A stretch of 64,000 nt of DNA from Mytilus edulis (taxonomy: Eukaryota > Mollusca > Bivalvia > Mytilida > Mytilidae): the NCBI RefSeq assembly GCF_963676685.1, contig NC_092351.1, forward strand, positions 38,988,733 to 39,052,732, read 5' to 3'. Positions within the stretch are counted from its first letter, which is position 1. Every line of letters starts with the position of its first letter. A program made the position numbers and the translations under genes. This document shows positions 1-11,660 of this stretch, in pieces. Under the pieces are notes generated by a model, which worked only from the letters and a program-made list of their open reading frames with translations, ran no database searches and was not told the origin of the DNA.

Positions 1-213
1 GATGAAATATTTTATGTCCCAGCTTAGATAAAAAAAAATAAAAAAAAGGAATGAGATACCATTCTTTTTTCCTATTTTAAAACTACGATGTTTGCACAAA
101 GTTCAACTTTGTCGAAGTTATAAGGCAGACCGGCGGTGGATTCATGGATGGGGGGGGGGGAGGGGGGGGCGAATAGGTCGTTCACCCTTGGATTGGACAA
201 AGAATAATGTTTT

Positions 214-627
214 GGTCCGAGACCACAATTATTTCGTAGTGCATTTCTTTTAGAACATAAATAAAAATAAAAAAATCCCACCTGCGCTTTCTCAAAGATT
301 TTTTTACAGTGTGTTGTTCTACTTTTGGGACAAATTATATCAAAATTATAGAAAACTTCATCGGCTCTAACTCAAAATATGGACAATTTTATGTCTTCCG
401 AAGTGCTAATTTTTAACCTTTTTCAGCTGGACCAAATCACTACTTTCCTTTAAAATTCTGGACCCAAATTTTTTTACAGTGTAATTTCACCCCCTACTTG
501 CAATTTGAGGCATTAAACATGGAGAAATAAATTTGGAAGAGGTATAAAAATTAATGGCAAGTAACCCACTGTCAACACTAGGGACTGAACAACGAAAATC
601 AAGGGACGACAATTGTGGTCTCGGACC
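214..627. repeat. Inverted repeat pair, possible element ends
   Basis: GGTCCGAGACCACAATT at 214-230 is exactly the reverse complement of 611-627. The roughly 380 bp between has no open frame of note. The pair could be the ends or subterminal repeats of a small non-autonomous element. Outer boundaries and target duplication were not resolved. Confidence 0.4.
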
Positions 628-1428
628 TTTTAGCATAATAATGTTATAATATTGCTTTTAGTCTCGCTACACTCGGTGAAATTTTCTTAATTTTGTAGAA
701 TAACGCCCCTTTTAAAATCCAGTTACCGCCCATAAAGGTAAAAATAGATTTGAACTGTGCAGTATATCTGAGGTAGTTAATGCACACCTTTGCTGTGCAT
801 TATCCAGACTATAGCACAGTTAGAACAAAGAGATTTTACTCATGTCATGTGTTAATAATATTTATATTTTTTTTAGGTGTTATAGGACTATTATTTTGTT
901 AACACTTGCTGTCAGTAACAATCTGACAAATGCTAGAATAAGGAATATTTGCAGATAATAATTTGCCTGATGAACATATTACAAATTTGTTTTCTTTTTC
1001 GCTTATTATCAAAAAGGAACAGGGGGGAATTATCTTATATTATAACCGAAATCAAATTATTGAACATTTTCAAAAAAAAAGACAAACAAAAAGAATCACA
1101 AGCGGAACAATGATTGGACTCCTAATAGGTAATTGCAAAGCAAATGAATAACAGAAGAAAAATCTAAACAATTGCACTGAAGATCAAATTGATGTACAAA
1201 AAAAATTATTGCAGATTTACATCACGCTTTTTTCATGTAGAAATATGCGGTTTAAAATCGTTAATGAAAATCACTGCTTACATTCAATTACCGGTACCAT
1301 AAACCCGATCAACATTATTGTTCTATGTATGTAGGTACTTCATGTCACGAGTAGTATCACTATTATGAACTATGCGTACAAAAGATATATTATATTTACT
1401 GTACAAGTCTGAATCAATGAAGGGAAAT

Positions 1429-1434
1429 TTTATT
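1429..1434 (-). promoter_or_regulatory. Poly(A) signal of gene 1
   Basis: AATAAA on the minus strand lies 33 bases beyond the distal stop codon of the gene 1 frame at 1467, and over 700 bases beyond the in-frame TGA at 2160. This fits a transcript that still includes the whole ancestral last exon. Confidence 0.5.
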
Positions 1435-1466
1435 TTCGTAAGGAGCAATAAACATCTTAGTGTAGA

Positions 1467-2159
1467 TTAGTTTGATGAGTTTTTCCTTGAAGTTTTCGAT
1501 TCCTTTTTGGATTTATTCAAATCTTTTTCTTTTGGAAGCTTTGATGTTTTGCAGGCTTCTTCTAATTTTCGTTGGATTGTTCCAGTCCGTTTCACGTTTT
1601 CATTTAATTGGTTTCCTAACTTGCTGTAAAATTTTATTCTATTCCCAACTTTTGAATCAGTCGATAAGTCTGGTATTCCACAATTAGCATCGACAGTTTG
1701 ATTATTAGGAGGTTCGTACTTATCATGCGTTTTAGTTTCACTGGTATGTGTGGTAGGGTTTATAGATCCGTCCAATGAAAAAGTTTTTGGTTCATATTTA
1801 TCATCATGAGATTTGCTGTTGTCTATATCAGTTCCTTCTTTTTGTGTATGATCTCCTTTACGAACAGAGATATTCATTTTGTCAAATTTAATTTCTGGTT
1901 TGCCTTGAGTGGTATGACTTGTTTTAATAGAAATATTTTCGTATTGATTCTTGGATTTACATTGATGTTGCGTAACTTTATTTGAAGAATTTTCAAATTC
2001 ATTTCTATCCCCATTTTTGTTTGTTTCTTCCATTTGATCGCCTATATTTTTATCATCTATAGTGGAATTGCTGGTTTCATTCTTTACTTCCCCAGAGCCT
2101 TCGGTTGATACTTTGGAACTGCCTTCAATAAGCTGTTCGTTTATCGATTCACCATTTTT
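1467..2159 (-). pseudogene. Orphaned C-terminal tail of gene 1 behind an in-frame TGA
   Basis: Directly after the TGA at 2160-2162 the same frame stays open for 230 more codons, to a stop at 1467. The composition (K, N, S, T, D, E) resembles the upstream tail and the tail of gene 2. The end contains a TIQRKLEEACKTSKLPKE stretch that aligns with TLKRTFDKAAERSKIPQQ at the end of gene 2. With the tail included, the last exon would be 457 codons against 440 in gene 2. The stop therefore looks like a recent nonsense change rather than the original end. A polymorphic allele, a sequencing error or stop readthrough remain possible. Confidence 0.75.
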
Positions 2160-2837
2160 TCAAAGACAACGACAACTTTGATCAATGTTATCAGCATCTC
2201 CCGTTTTCAAGGCACATCCTGGTTTCACATCTTGCTCTTTGTGTGCAGATAATTGTTTCCCTGGATCAACATTGAATTCGTTTTCTTTTTCTTTTTTACT
2301 ATTACAAAGCGGGTCGATGGATTTGAAATCCACCTTTTTTGATAAATCGTTTAGTTGATCCTTATTATTCGGTTTAGTTAGCTGTAATTCAGAATCTTTT
2401 GCGTGGGAATCGCCTTTAAGTGAATCTTTAGTGCATTGAACAGCATCTGACATTTTATTGCTTGTATAATCATCTTTTGTAGTAGGAGTATCAGTTGGTT
2501 TACAACGTTTCGGTGGTGCAAATATGTTGTCTGCGGATTTTTTTCGATGTGCTGTTTTATCCTCATAATTGGTCTGAACCGTTCCTTTTGCTAGCACTGG
2601 ACCATCTTTATGTAGGATGAGGGCTGGCCAAACGACATATTCAACAGTAGTACCAGATCTATTATACTTATTGAATTTGTTGGGATCCATTGGCTGTTCT
2701 TCAAAATTTTCATAATCAATCACCATTGGAGGATTCGATGAAAGCACGTGCCAGCACAATTCTGAACATTTCATTATGAAATGTTTTGCGCTTGCCAAAG
2801 AATCGGGATTAGATGAAATATAGTCTTCACAACATTT
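2160..2837 (-). CDS. Gene 1 exon 5 (MIEAP core, premature stop)
   Basis: Exon of 678 nt from acceptor TCTTGTAG to TGA. It encodes the MIEAP-like core (CSELCWHV, NPPMVIDY, KFNKYNRSG, VEYVVWPALILH, VLAKG) and then a low-complexity Lys/Asp/Ser/Asn tail that stops at CGT TGT CTT TGA. Confidence 0.8.
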   Translation of the reverse strand, partial: KCCEDYISSNPDSLASAKHFIMKCSELCWHVLSSNPPMVIDYENFEEQPMDPNKFNKYNRSGTTVEYVVWPALILHKDGPVLAKGTVQTNYEDKTAHRKKSADNIFAPPKRCKPTDTPTTKDDYTSNKMSDAVQCTKDSLKGDSHAKDSELQLTKPNNKDQLNDLSKKVDFKSIDPLCNSKKEKENEFNVDPGKQLSAHKEQDVKPGCALKTGDADNIDQSCRCL

Positions 2838-5800
2838 CTACAAGATACAAAACAAGATACAAAGCGTGAAACTTTTAAATTGATTTAATGAATACTTGGG
2901 CTTCGTGTAGGGATTTTTCCTACCAGTATATATTTTGTAAAATGTATTACAACTGAAAATCATTTAGGGACTTCCTAAGAGTATATCAATTTGAATCAAT
3001 AACTAGTTGTTCAGTAAACAATTTAGGGTGTTTTCACTTCTCACATGATTTAAATAAGGTTTAAACCATTCTTCATTTATAATTAAATCGATGTTGGTAC
3101 CTACTATTAAAAATATCCAAACATGTTAAGATCTTTCCAGCAATTTAGGAATAACTTTCGATTGTAAATACACACTATAAAATATCAATTGAAAGGCTAA
3201 ACTCTCAATTACATTTTTAACATGTCGTTAAATCGATGTTTTCTATACCTTACGAACAGCCTCAATCAAAGTCGTACTGCATTGAAGTTGAGACTTTGCT
3301 TTTTCCTCAAAAGGTTCCATAGCTGCTATCATCATTTTATCTTCAACATCAATGTTACATTGAATTCGTTTATTCTGTGTAAAACATAGTTAAATATTTA
3401 AGCTTAAATATTTAAGCAAAACATTTTTTAGTTACAAACACATATATTCCAAACGGGTCCTTAACTTTAAGTTTTATAATTTGTTTTAATTTTCTCCTCT
3501 TATATAACTGTCACTCGTTTTAACAATAAATCTAATGAATTTAAAAATCTAAAAAAACAAAACAGATTCAAACGTGTTTGTCTCAACGGCAATCATACCA
3601 CATCTTCACTTAATATTCATTGGTACACCATTCCATAGGTTGGCTGATGTTACATTACATCCTACTCCACATCTCATTGAATTGAAACGTTAAAATAGAG
3701 AGCAAGAGAATGTATAAAGCAACATTCGAAAATCACAAGTCATAAAAAAAGACAACAGTGGTATACCGGTGTTCAAAAGTCATAAATCTTTGAGAGAATA
3801 CAAATCCGGGTTACAAAATAAAACCAAAGAAAACACATGTGAACTTTAATTGGACCATGAACCTTTAAGTCAGAGTCAATTCGTTGTTTTTTCTTTCACT
3901 TGAACAGCACTTAATGGAATAGTGATTGTTATGAGACAATCATGGGGAGCACAGGCTCACTTATATGACTATGCTTTTCAAAACTGCTTGTTAAAATTTT
4001 ATATGAAAACCTGTGTCAAGATTTTTTTAAATGGGAAAATTTATATGATTCATCAAATATTCAAGACAATCTCATAGACAAATGTTCTAAAAACGTCTTA
4101 GTCAGGAACAGTACTAAAAAGTACAAGTAATACGCGTATGTAAATGGGTAAGACATGACAACGAACAATAAAAACAAATCAAGCGAATTCAGCGTCTAGA
4201 AGCAACAAAACAAACATCAACGCTCACCATGATAATTTTTCACAGTCATTTATGATTGGAGGTGATTCAACCTAAATTATAAATTAGAAAGAAAATGTAT
4301 AACAGTTAAACTAATAACTTACCTGTTCGGCCTCCTTTGGTTTTGCTCCGAGAAAATGAATGAACCGTACGACCTCCCATAAGGTTTCATGGATTTTATT
4401 ATTTTGTTCTTTTGCTATTTTTAAACATCTCTTGTAACACCACTAGGAAAAAGTACCAATAATACTAATTAGCGTTTGGTAAACAAGTTTGCGGTTAACT
4501 ATTAATTATAAAAAAAAGATGTGGTATCATTGCCAATGAGACAACTATCAACACGAGACCAAATTGCACAGAATTTAATAACTATAGGTCACCGTACGGC
4601 CTTAAGGTTCATGTGGACCCTATGGCTAAAATGACCGTATTTTCACTTCAAAATTTACTATGAGTACAGGTAAACCTGTGCATCTGGAAACGTTTTAAGG
4701 CATAGCATGCCCTAGATAAATAAAATTCAAATGCATTGTATGATTTAGAAAATTCATAACTTAACTGGATTTTGCCGTACACTTTTTCTCGTCCCTGCAG
4801 AAGATGATAAAATTAACAAACAGTTGAGTTTACCTTGATATGGTCCACTCAGGTACACAGTTTAAATAACCAATTATTGTCATGTATCTATTGTCCATCT
4901 AATGTCCATGTCAATCAATACTGCTCACTTCAATTATTACCTGTGGGGAAGTTCTCAAACTTGTTTCCCAACTTAGTTTATTTTGGCACCTTCTGGAGGA
5001 ATGAAAAAAAGTGCACGGCAAAATCCTGGTAAGTTTTTATTTTTCTAAAACCTAAAACATATTTGAAATTATTTTATCTAGGGCATGCTATGCCTGAAAT
5101 TTTTTACAGATGCGCAGGTTTGTCTGTACTCAGAGTAAATTTTGAGGTGAAAATACGGCCATTTTAGCCATTGGGTCCACATGAACCTTAAAAAAAGTCC
5201 ATACCGCATAGTCAGCTATATACACCGAAACGACAAAGTAAAACAATTCAAACAAGAAAACTTTCTATTAAGTTCATTATTATTCTACTATATAATGTTT
5301 TTTTTTAATTAAAAAAATAAATGAAGTTGCAATAATTACATCTACAATCTTGATCAGCTGCTTTTCCGGAAGTTCATTGGTGTTGCCCTGTCTCTTATTC
5401 TGTTCAGTCATGTCTTCAAAGATATCTGTCCATTCATCAGTATACAGTGAGGCCCAGCGTTCGCCAATTTTTGCAGGTCTGTTTGGATTTCCAAGATCGG
5501 TAATGCCCGGGTTCCCATCCGTGAGCTTTTTGCCTGCTAGTTTACTTAATCTAAAAACAATTTAGAAATATACAGTTGTATTTTTGAAATCGTATTGACA
5601 TCAATGCTGATACAAATCAAGATATGTGTACATTCTTTTTGCAAATAACATAAGTTTTGTGATAATACCACTGGTAGCTGGACAGTAGCTGATTAGTTCA
5701 TTTATATGTTTTGGAGTTAGTGTGACGACCATTTTCACAGAAGTAGTACACATTTTTGTTTAGGGGCCAGCTGGAGCCAGCCTCGGTGTGCGGAATATTT

Positions 5801-7824
5801 TCCCTGTGTTAAAGACTCATTAGTGGTTTCAGCTCGCTTGTTGTCTCTTTGATACATTATCTATTTTCATTCTCAATTTTATACTATAAGTGTGCAACTG
5901 CCAAGTTTCTTCAAGCCTAAAACATATGACCTCGTTTGGGAAAAGCATGAAATGTGCATTTGATTATAGTAATATGTTTTTGGTTGGACCAATAATACAT
6001 ATATATATAATAGATATACTATGTATTATTGGTCCAACCGTAAACAAAATGAAATTCTTTAATGTCATACTGCATATGATGATAGGTGTTTCAACAGATC
6101 TGGATAAGAGACTTTTTTAGTTAGTATCAAACATCTTGACTAAAACAATTTTGCTCGTTTCATTCCCATTACATTTTGACAAATATTAAGTTCGAGCCTT
6201 TGACAAAACAAAGAAATTTTACAAATCTTTAACAACATGCTTTATCGGAAAAAAATATTAAATATATAGCAGCTTACAAAACACTAATTTGTATCTCCGA
6301 GAAGCTTAATTTATCCTTTTATGAAACAATAGAACGTGATTGATCGGATTTTCACAGAGTTATCTCCCTGTGGTGTTATTTACAACATTAAAAACCTATG
6401 TGACAAGAAGGCAATCATAGATTAAAAAGGAACAAACACTGTTGCAATTATCACTCCCTTTGTAAAATCAGTTGATACACTTAAATAAACAAATATAGAA
6501 AAAACAAATGAAATTAAAAAAGTGATTAGTTCTTCATATTTTATAAAAAGGAGTGAATTTGACTAATGCTAAAGACCAAGTTCGAATTAAGGGCTGAAAC
6601 ACAGACACAAGACGTTCTACAAATAATAATGTAAATATGGTCAATGGAAACAAATAGTGTCAATGTATATAAAAACAAGGATGTGTCCATAGTACACGGA
6701 TGCCCCACTCGCACTGTCATTTTCTATGTTCAGTGGACCGTGATATTTGGGTCAACACTTTAATTTTGAATTAAAATTAGAAAGATCATATCATAGGGAA
6801 CATGTGTATTAAGTTTCAAGTTGATGTAACTTTAACTTCATCAAAAACTACCTTGACCAAAAACTTTAACCTGAACTTCGCACTATCATTTTCTATGTTC
6901 AATGGACCATGAAATTGGGGTCAAAACTATAATTTGGCATTAAAATTAGACAGATCATATCATGGGGAACATGTGTACTAAGTTTCAAGTTGATTGGACT
7001 TCAACTTCATCAAAATCTACCTTGACCAAAAACTTCAACCTGAAGCGAACGGACGCACGGACGGACGAACGGACGCACGGACGGACGGACGGAGGCACGG
7101 AGGGACAGACCAGAAAACATAATTCCCCTCTACTATCGTAGGTGGGGCATAAAAATATAGATACACTATTTTCTTCTAATTTCCCGTGTTTTACTATCAT
7201 TGATAGAACGTCTAGGGCATGTGGATGAAAAAGGGAAAGATAATGGAAGAGTTGAAAGTGAGCATATGCTCCGGCAATTACCGCCCTTTTGATTCTTCAT
7301 TTTTAAAGAAACATTATAGGTAAGAGGAGATGTAGGATAAACACCAATGAGACAGATACCCAACATACAAATACACCAAAAACATCTGGAAAGCAACATA
7401 CAGATAGGTCTTCATACAAAAAGAAATTTTAAAATCATTTTATTAAACAAATGACCGAAATTTCCAAAGATCTAATATAACAAATAGTTGTTATCATAAG
7501 TTATCAACATTTGCCTATGCAAACAATATAAAATCTAACTTAACTTTTTCGTTTTTTAGCTCTATCAAAGGCACCAAGCTGTAATCAGGTTTATTGTATT
7601 GATTTCCATGCTATAACTTACCGCGATAATGCATCGTCCTTTTCATTTTCTAATGTTGCCTTTTCTTTTTGTAATGTTGCCTTTTCGTTCTTCAGTCGAT
7701 TATTTTCTCTTATCAAATTATCGTTTTCATTGCTTAGTCTTTGTAGACAAACTTCCTTAGTCTCTATCACCAATTTTAATTGTTCTTCATTGTTTCCATC
7801 ATGATTTTCGTTTCCAAGATTCAT
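2160..7824 (-). CDS. Gene 1: MIEAP-domain (mitochondria-eating protein-like) protein, truncated
   Basis: Five coding exons join in frame at 7824-7622, 5550-5340, 4442-4323, 3374-3249 and 2837-2160, giving 445 residues. All junctions are GT-AG, with phases 2, 0, 0, 0. Residues 1-67 form a charged Leu/Asn/Lys/Glu heptad-like coiled coil. Residues of about 68-138 contain DLGNPNRPAKIGERW and DEWTD. The start of the last exon (residues 221-309) holds the core pattern: Cys-rich helix with CSELCW, then PPMVI, KYNRSG, VEYVVWPAL and VLAKG. This matches my recollection of the SPATA18/MIEAP C-terminal domain (PP, Y.VWP.L, KG). MIEAP acts in mitochondrial quality control in vertebrates; the role of bivalve paralogues is unknown. 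The start is the first ATG before the coiled coil. An in-frame TGA removes about 230 tail residues but leaves the core intact. The identity rests on motif memory, not on a search. Confidence 0.7.
3249..3374 (-). CDS. Gene 1 exon 4
   Basis: Exon of 126 nt (42 codons), acceptor TTACACAG, donor AAG|GTATAG. It begins NKRIQCN and ends STTLIEAVRK, matching NQRVNAY and SCTLVDSVKK in gene 2, which is two codons longer. Confidence 0.8.
4323..4442 (-). CDS. Gene 1 exon 3
   Basis: Exon of 120 nt (40 codons, phase 0 on both sides), acceptor TTCCTAG, donor CAG|GTAAGT. It starts WCYKRC, as gene 2 starts WCYKKC, and holds HETLWEVV, matching HEKVWELV in gene 2. Confidence 0.85.
4513..5262 (+). repeat. Repeat family R1, copy split by a MITE
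   Basis: The left part (4513-4601) carries the head GATGTGGTATCATTGCCAAT and the run up to ACCGTACGGCC. The right part resumes near 5196 with CATACCGCATAGTCAGCTAT and continues to about 5262. The order is the same as in the fuller copy at 60800-61140. Confidence 0.7.
4606..5187. mobile_element. 582-bp MITE with TTAA target duplication (gene 1 intron 2)
   Basis: The termini are GGTTCATGTGGACCC and its exact complement, extending imperfectly to about 125 bp of inverted repeat on each side. TTAA flanks both ends (4602-4605 and 5188-5191). The element splits a copy of the GATGTGGTATGATTGCC repeat: left half near 4513-4601, right half from about 5192. This proves insertion. TTAA duplication points to the piggyBac or Kolobok superfamilies. 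No transposase is present. Confidence 0.85.
5340..5550 (-). CDS. Gene 1 exon 2
   Basis: Exon of 211 nt, acceptor TTTTTAG, donor GAT|GTAATT. It encodes LSKLAGKKLTDGNP, NPNRPAKIGERWASLY, TDEWTD and PEKQLIKIVD. It is the most conserved exon between the two paralogues, with identical length and identical donor sequence. Confidence 0.85.
5982..6039. repeat. Perfect 19-bp hairpin (gene 1 intron 1)
   Basis: GGTTGGACCAATAATACAT (5982-6000) is the exact reverse complement of 6021-6039. The 20-bp AT-rich loop extends the pairing partly. An RNA copy would fold as a compact stem-loop of about 58 nt. It may be a very short MITE or a fixed-fold RNA element. No flanking duplication was identified. Confidence 0.75.
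6665..7150 (+). repeat. Dispersed repeat with internal dimer and GGAC microsatellite
   Basis: The segment opens with GATGTGTCCATAGTACACGG. A unit recurs with a 169-bp offset (CGCACTGTCATTTTC at 6710, CGCACTATCATTTTC at 6879). It ends in a (GGAC/GAAC)n tract near 7045-7105. A related copy lies in the opposite orientation at about 30580-30775. Confidence 0.65.
7622..7824 (-). CDS. Gene 1 exon 1 (start, coiled coil)
   Basis: Exon of 203 nt from ATG to the donor CG|GTAAGT, phase 2. It encodes 67 residues dominated by Glu, Lys, Asn and Leu in repeated ATLQKEKATLENEK-type heptads, so a coiled coil is likely. The equivalent exon of gene 2 is 224 nt with the same phase and the same DDALSR/DEALSR end. 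Confidence 0.75.
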
Positions 7825-8084
7825 TATTTTTTGTAAATTTATGTTCTATACTATCCTTGTGTTAATCTTCCCATGTCAACAAGAAGAAGCAAATTGTTCG
7901 AAGGAGTCTTGACCTTGAACAACTAATTAAGATGTCTGAATTAGATAAATTTATAAACAGAAATATGTTTGACGTGTAGTATTGCAGCACTTTGGGTCAA
8001 AGAGAACATTTGACTGTTTTCTAGGATGTTTGCAGTAAGTGAAAATCATTTGAATTTACTAGATAATCAATAAGCAGCTGGAGA

Positions 8085-9290
8085 TAATTATCATAATATA
8101 TAATGCATGGTCAGTTGCCTTGTTTGTCTACCAAATATCACGAGCAGTTGTTCTTAACTTTCATCAGTTTATTTGAATATAATTACTCATCATGCTCATG
8201 CAGACTTTTTTTTTAGAAATAACGTTTTCATTTCCCCCTGTTACAAAGACTACACAGCATCCATGCATATGTCGTCATTCAATATGTTTTGCAGTTCACC
8301 ATCACGCAATGAAAAGCCATTTCTTGAAATAATGATTTTGCATACCTCATTCAGGCAAGAGTGAACATTAATTAATTATCTTTTGGGAGACATTTTGGAT
8401 GAATATTGTGGTTTAGTGTTCGTTAATTATAGGCTATCTGTTTATAATATTCATTTGACGTGGCTTGGTATTTATACATCCCGTTATTAGTTGTTGTATT
8501 CTTGTCTTTCATTTTTGGTCATGTCAAGAAGTGTGCTTTGTTTTTATTCCTTTTTTTTTGTATTTCTTTTTTTTTTACATATCTGTTTGTAATAATAATT
8601 ATTAAAGATTAAAACACATTGTTGACTGCTGTACCCCTATCTTTGATATTTTTGTCTGTTTTTTTTGTTTGTTCACACATTGTCAATATTGTAGAATTTT
8701 ATTTGACTGTCATATAAGAGAAAGGTTTAGCTAACTACAAGATCAGAATCAATCCACCATTTTCTAGATCAGAGAATGCCAGGAATAGAACAGTTGTTAT
8801 CCATTCGTTTGATGTGTATGAGCTTTTAATTTTGCCATTTGATTGTGGTATTAAGTACCGTTTTGAACTTTCCTAGGAGTTCGGTATTTTTCTTAATTTA
8901 CTTTTTGTTCTGTTCTATGATTTTGAAGAGAATTAAAACATTTCAATTTGATAGAATATTTAATTGAAAGTTGTATTTAATTATCATAATATATCATGCA
9001 TGGTGTATTGCTTTGTTTGTCTCCCAACTAATCACGAGTAATTGTTCTCGACTATTTTTACTATCACTATTCATTTATCATGTTGATATTATTGTTATTC
9101 ATACCGGATTTCTTAGAAATGACGTATATATTTTTTAATGTTACAACGACTTTAATTAACTACTGTTTATGTCGCCTATATATTTCACATACGCCGAAAC
9201 TTAGTGAATTCTAAAAAAGATGGGCTATGACAAACCTTCAGTCAAGTAGAGAAATTGAATAATTATCTTTTTAGAGCAATTTGAGTTGAA
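8085..9290. repeat. Diverged direct duplication, about 900 bp apart
   Basis: AATTATCATAATATATAATGC near 8085 recurs as AATTATCATAATATATCATGC near 8983. Similarity continues through a CACGAG/TTGTTCT region to about 8400 and 9290. It is probably an old tandem duplication or two copies of one repeat. Confidence 0.55.
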
Positions 9291-11159
9291 TCTTATCTGG
9301 GTAATGTAAAAGCGAAAGTGGGATACCGTCATTGAAGAATATAGAAACTGTTAGCAAGTTTTACTCGCAATTTTTAGAATAAATATTTAATGAGAAATAC
9401 TTAGTACATACATAGATAAACAATCTATAACTTACCCAATATGAAATCAAAACACAATATAAAATTAATTGGCAGTTTTCCACGAGGAAGTAAAACCTCT
9501 TCAATAACTTTATATTTATAAGATTAAATCACTTATGACATGTATATCAGATAACAGTATAAACAATAGTATAGGGACATGGATTTTAAATATGTATAAT
9601 AAGTATCTACTTGTCCAAGGCAAAATGTACATAAAAACATTGCTTCACAGTTTTTTTAATAAATATAAAATTGCTTGAATGTTCAAATAATACATTAGGC
9701 CAAAAATACAATGTGGATATTATGTATTTTATGATTTATTAGTGAACATAGTAATAAACAAGCTACACGAATGAAAACTATATTTAAGAGGTGAGGATAA
9801 AGTAATTATCAGCCTTGCTTGTTTTCATCTTTCCTGTGAATAATTGAATTTCAAAGGAAGTAATCTGTATTGTAGCTGCATTATTAGTATTGCAGCAACA
9901 GTAGGCGTTAGTGTGTATCTTCCATTGTGTAATCATCGCAATTGAAAGTTAGAAATCTTGAAAATGTTATACATAAAATAATTCTTTGTCTTAAAAGTTA
10001 ATTTTCTTATTATTTTTAGGTCCTATTTGGTCATAAAGCTCTTCAAATACTTCGGTTCCTATACATCATTCTCCGAGACATCATTGGCTTTTAAATATGC
10101 GTCATTGATTATTCATGATGAAGGCAAATCCCGAAAAACGCTTTGGAGGCATGAAATATTTCAAGTGTTGTCTCCTTTTTTCCTGATGTCTTGGTGAAAA
10201 GGGGGATAAATTGTATTATTAACAGTCTTAAATAGAGGCGAAACAAAAGACATTCAAATTGTCAAAAATAAACTGATAGCAATATAGCTAAAATTAATTC
10301 ACAAACAATAATACACACAGTAACCTAACACAACATGACACAATTAAGACTGAGCAACTCAAATCCCACCAAAAACGTGGGTGATGGCAGATATATCGGA
10401 AGGGTAAGCAGAATCTGTTCAACATGCGGCAACTTTCGTGATGCTCATGTTGGTACCTTTTGTAAATAATGATATTCTCAACAAACCACCGATATGTTTT
10501 TCGAAATCCACCATCTTTTTATAAAAGAATAGCAGTCTAATCTGCAATCTTTACGGTTGTTACACATTTGATTGAGTGTGGATGCATTGATGAGGTAATT
10601 ATGTTGTTGAAGCATCTACTATTGCTCTTTTTTGAGTTCATACGATTTCCTCTGTTTGTGTCTGTAGAAACCTTGATTTGTCATCTTAATCGATTCATGA
10701 GTTTCGAACTACGGTAAACTAATGCCTAAGTGTATAACCGATGAAAGTCGGGCACCTTTATATGTACTAAAAAACCCAATCTACTCTTAACCTCGGACTG
10801 TAAAAATCAACTAATAAAAATAAGTTGAAATATGTGTTAGTTTATTTTACACTTTTTTTTTTAATTTTAGATACCTTTCAAGTACATGTAACCTTCAAAC
10901 GGTTTTGTTGTGCACAAATGGTGACTTTTATTTAGAAACGCATATGATGTATATGACACCTGTAATTTGATAGTTTTTACCATCTGGTCTTTGCCATATG
11001 CATATCTGGTGAACTCATTTTCCCTTTTGATATTAACATTTATCATGTGTGTTATGGCATGAAATGTAATCACTTGTTTAAAACAAATATTTCGTTAACA
11101 TACTAATATATTTTATTGTACATTAATGATTTTAATGGCTGTTGTTCGTGTGATTCTTT

Positions 11160-11660
11160 GTCAATTGTGTTCTCCAATTTATTTATATTGTAGTCCTGTG
11201 TTGTCATTTTGATGTTATATTTCACATGGCCATAAAAGTGCGAGGTTTGGCATGCCACAAAACCAGGTTCAACCCACCATTTTTTCCTTTAAAAATGCCC
11301 TGTACCAAGTCAGGAATATGGCCATTGTTATATTATAGTTCGTTTCTGTGTGTATTACATTATAACGTTGTGTCGTTTGTTTTCTCTTATTTTTGAGTGT
11401 AAATTCACATTGCGATAAGACGTGTCACGGTACTTGTCTATCCCAAATTCATGTATTTGGTTTTGATGTTATATATATATGTTATATTTGTTATTCTCGT
11501 GGGATTTTGTCTATGTGTGTTACATTTTAGTGTTATGTCGTTGTTCTCCTCTTATATTTAATGCGTTTCCCTCGGTTTTAGTTTGTTACCCCGATTTTGT
11601 TTTTTGTCCATAGATTTATGAGTTTTGAACAGCGGTATACTACTGCTGCCTTTATTTATC
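11160..11660 (-). repeat. Repeat family R3 copies
   Basis: The stretch contains CATGCCACAAAACCAGGTT, GTACCAAGTCAGGAATATGGC and, near 11630, GAACAGCGGTATACTACTG. Read on the minus strand these match the copies at 44130-44410 and 47651-47775. Confidence 0.6.

Larger units (their letters stand above)
1..1466. other. Gene-free 3' flank of gene 1
   Basis: No convincing coding exon is seen on either strand. The stretch holds a G-rich tract near 148-170, a short inverted repeat (214-230 against 611-627), and two copies of a TTTTTTTACAGTGT motif near 300 and 470. The short open frames here have no recognisable content. Confidence 0.6.
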
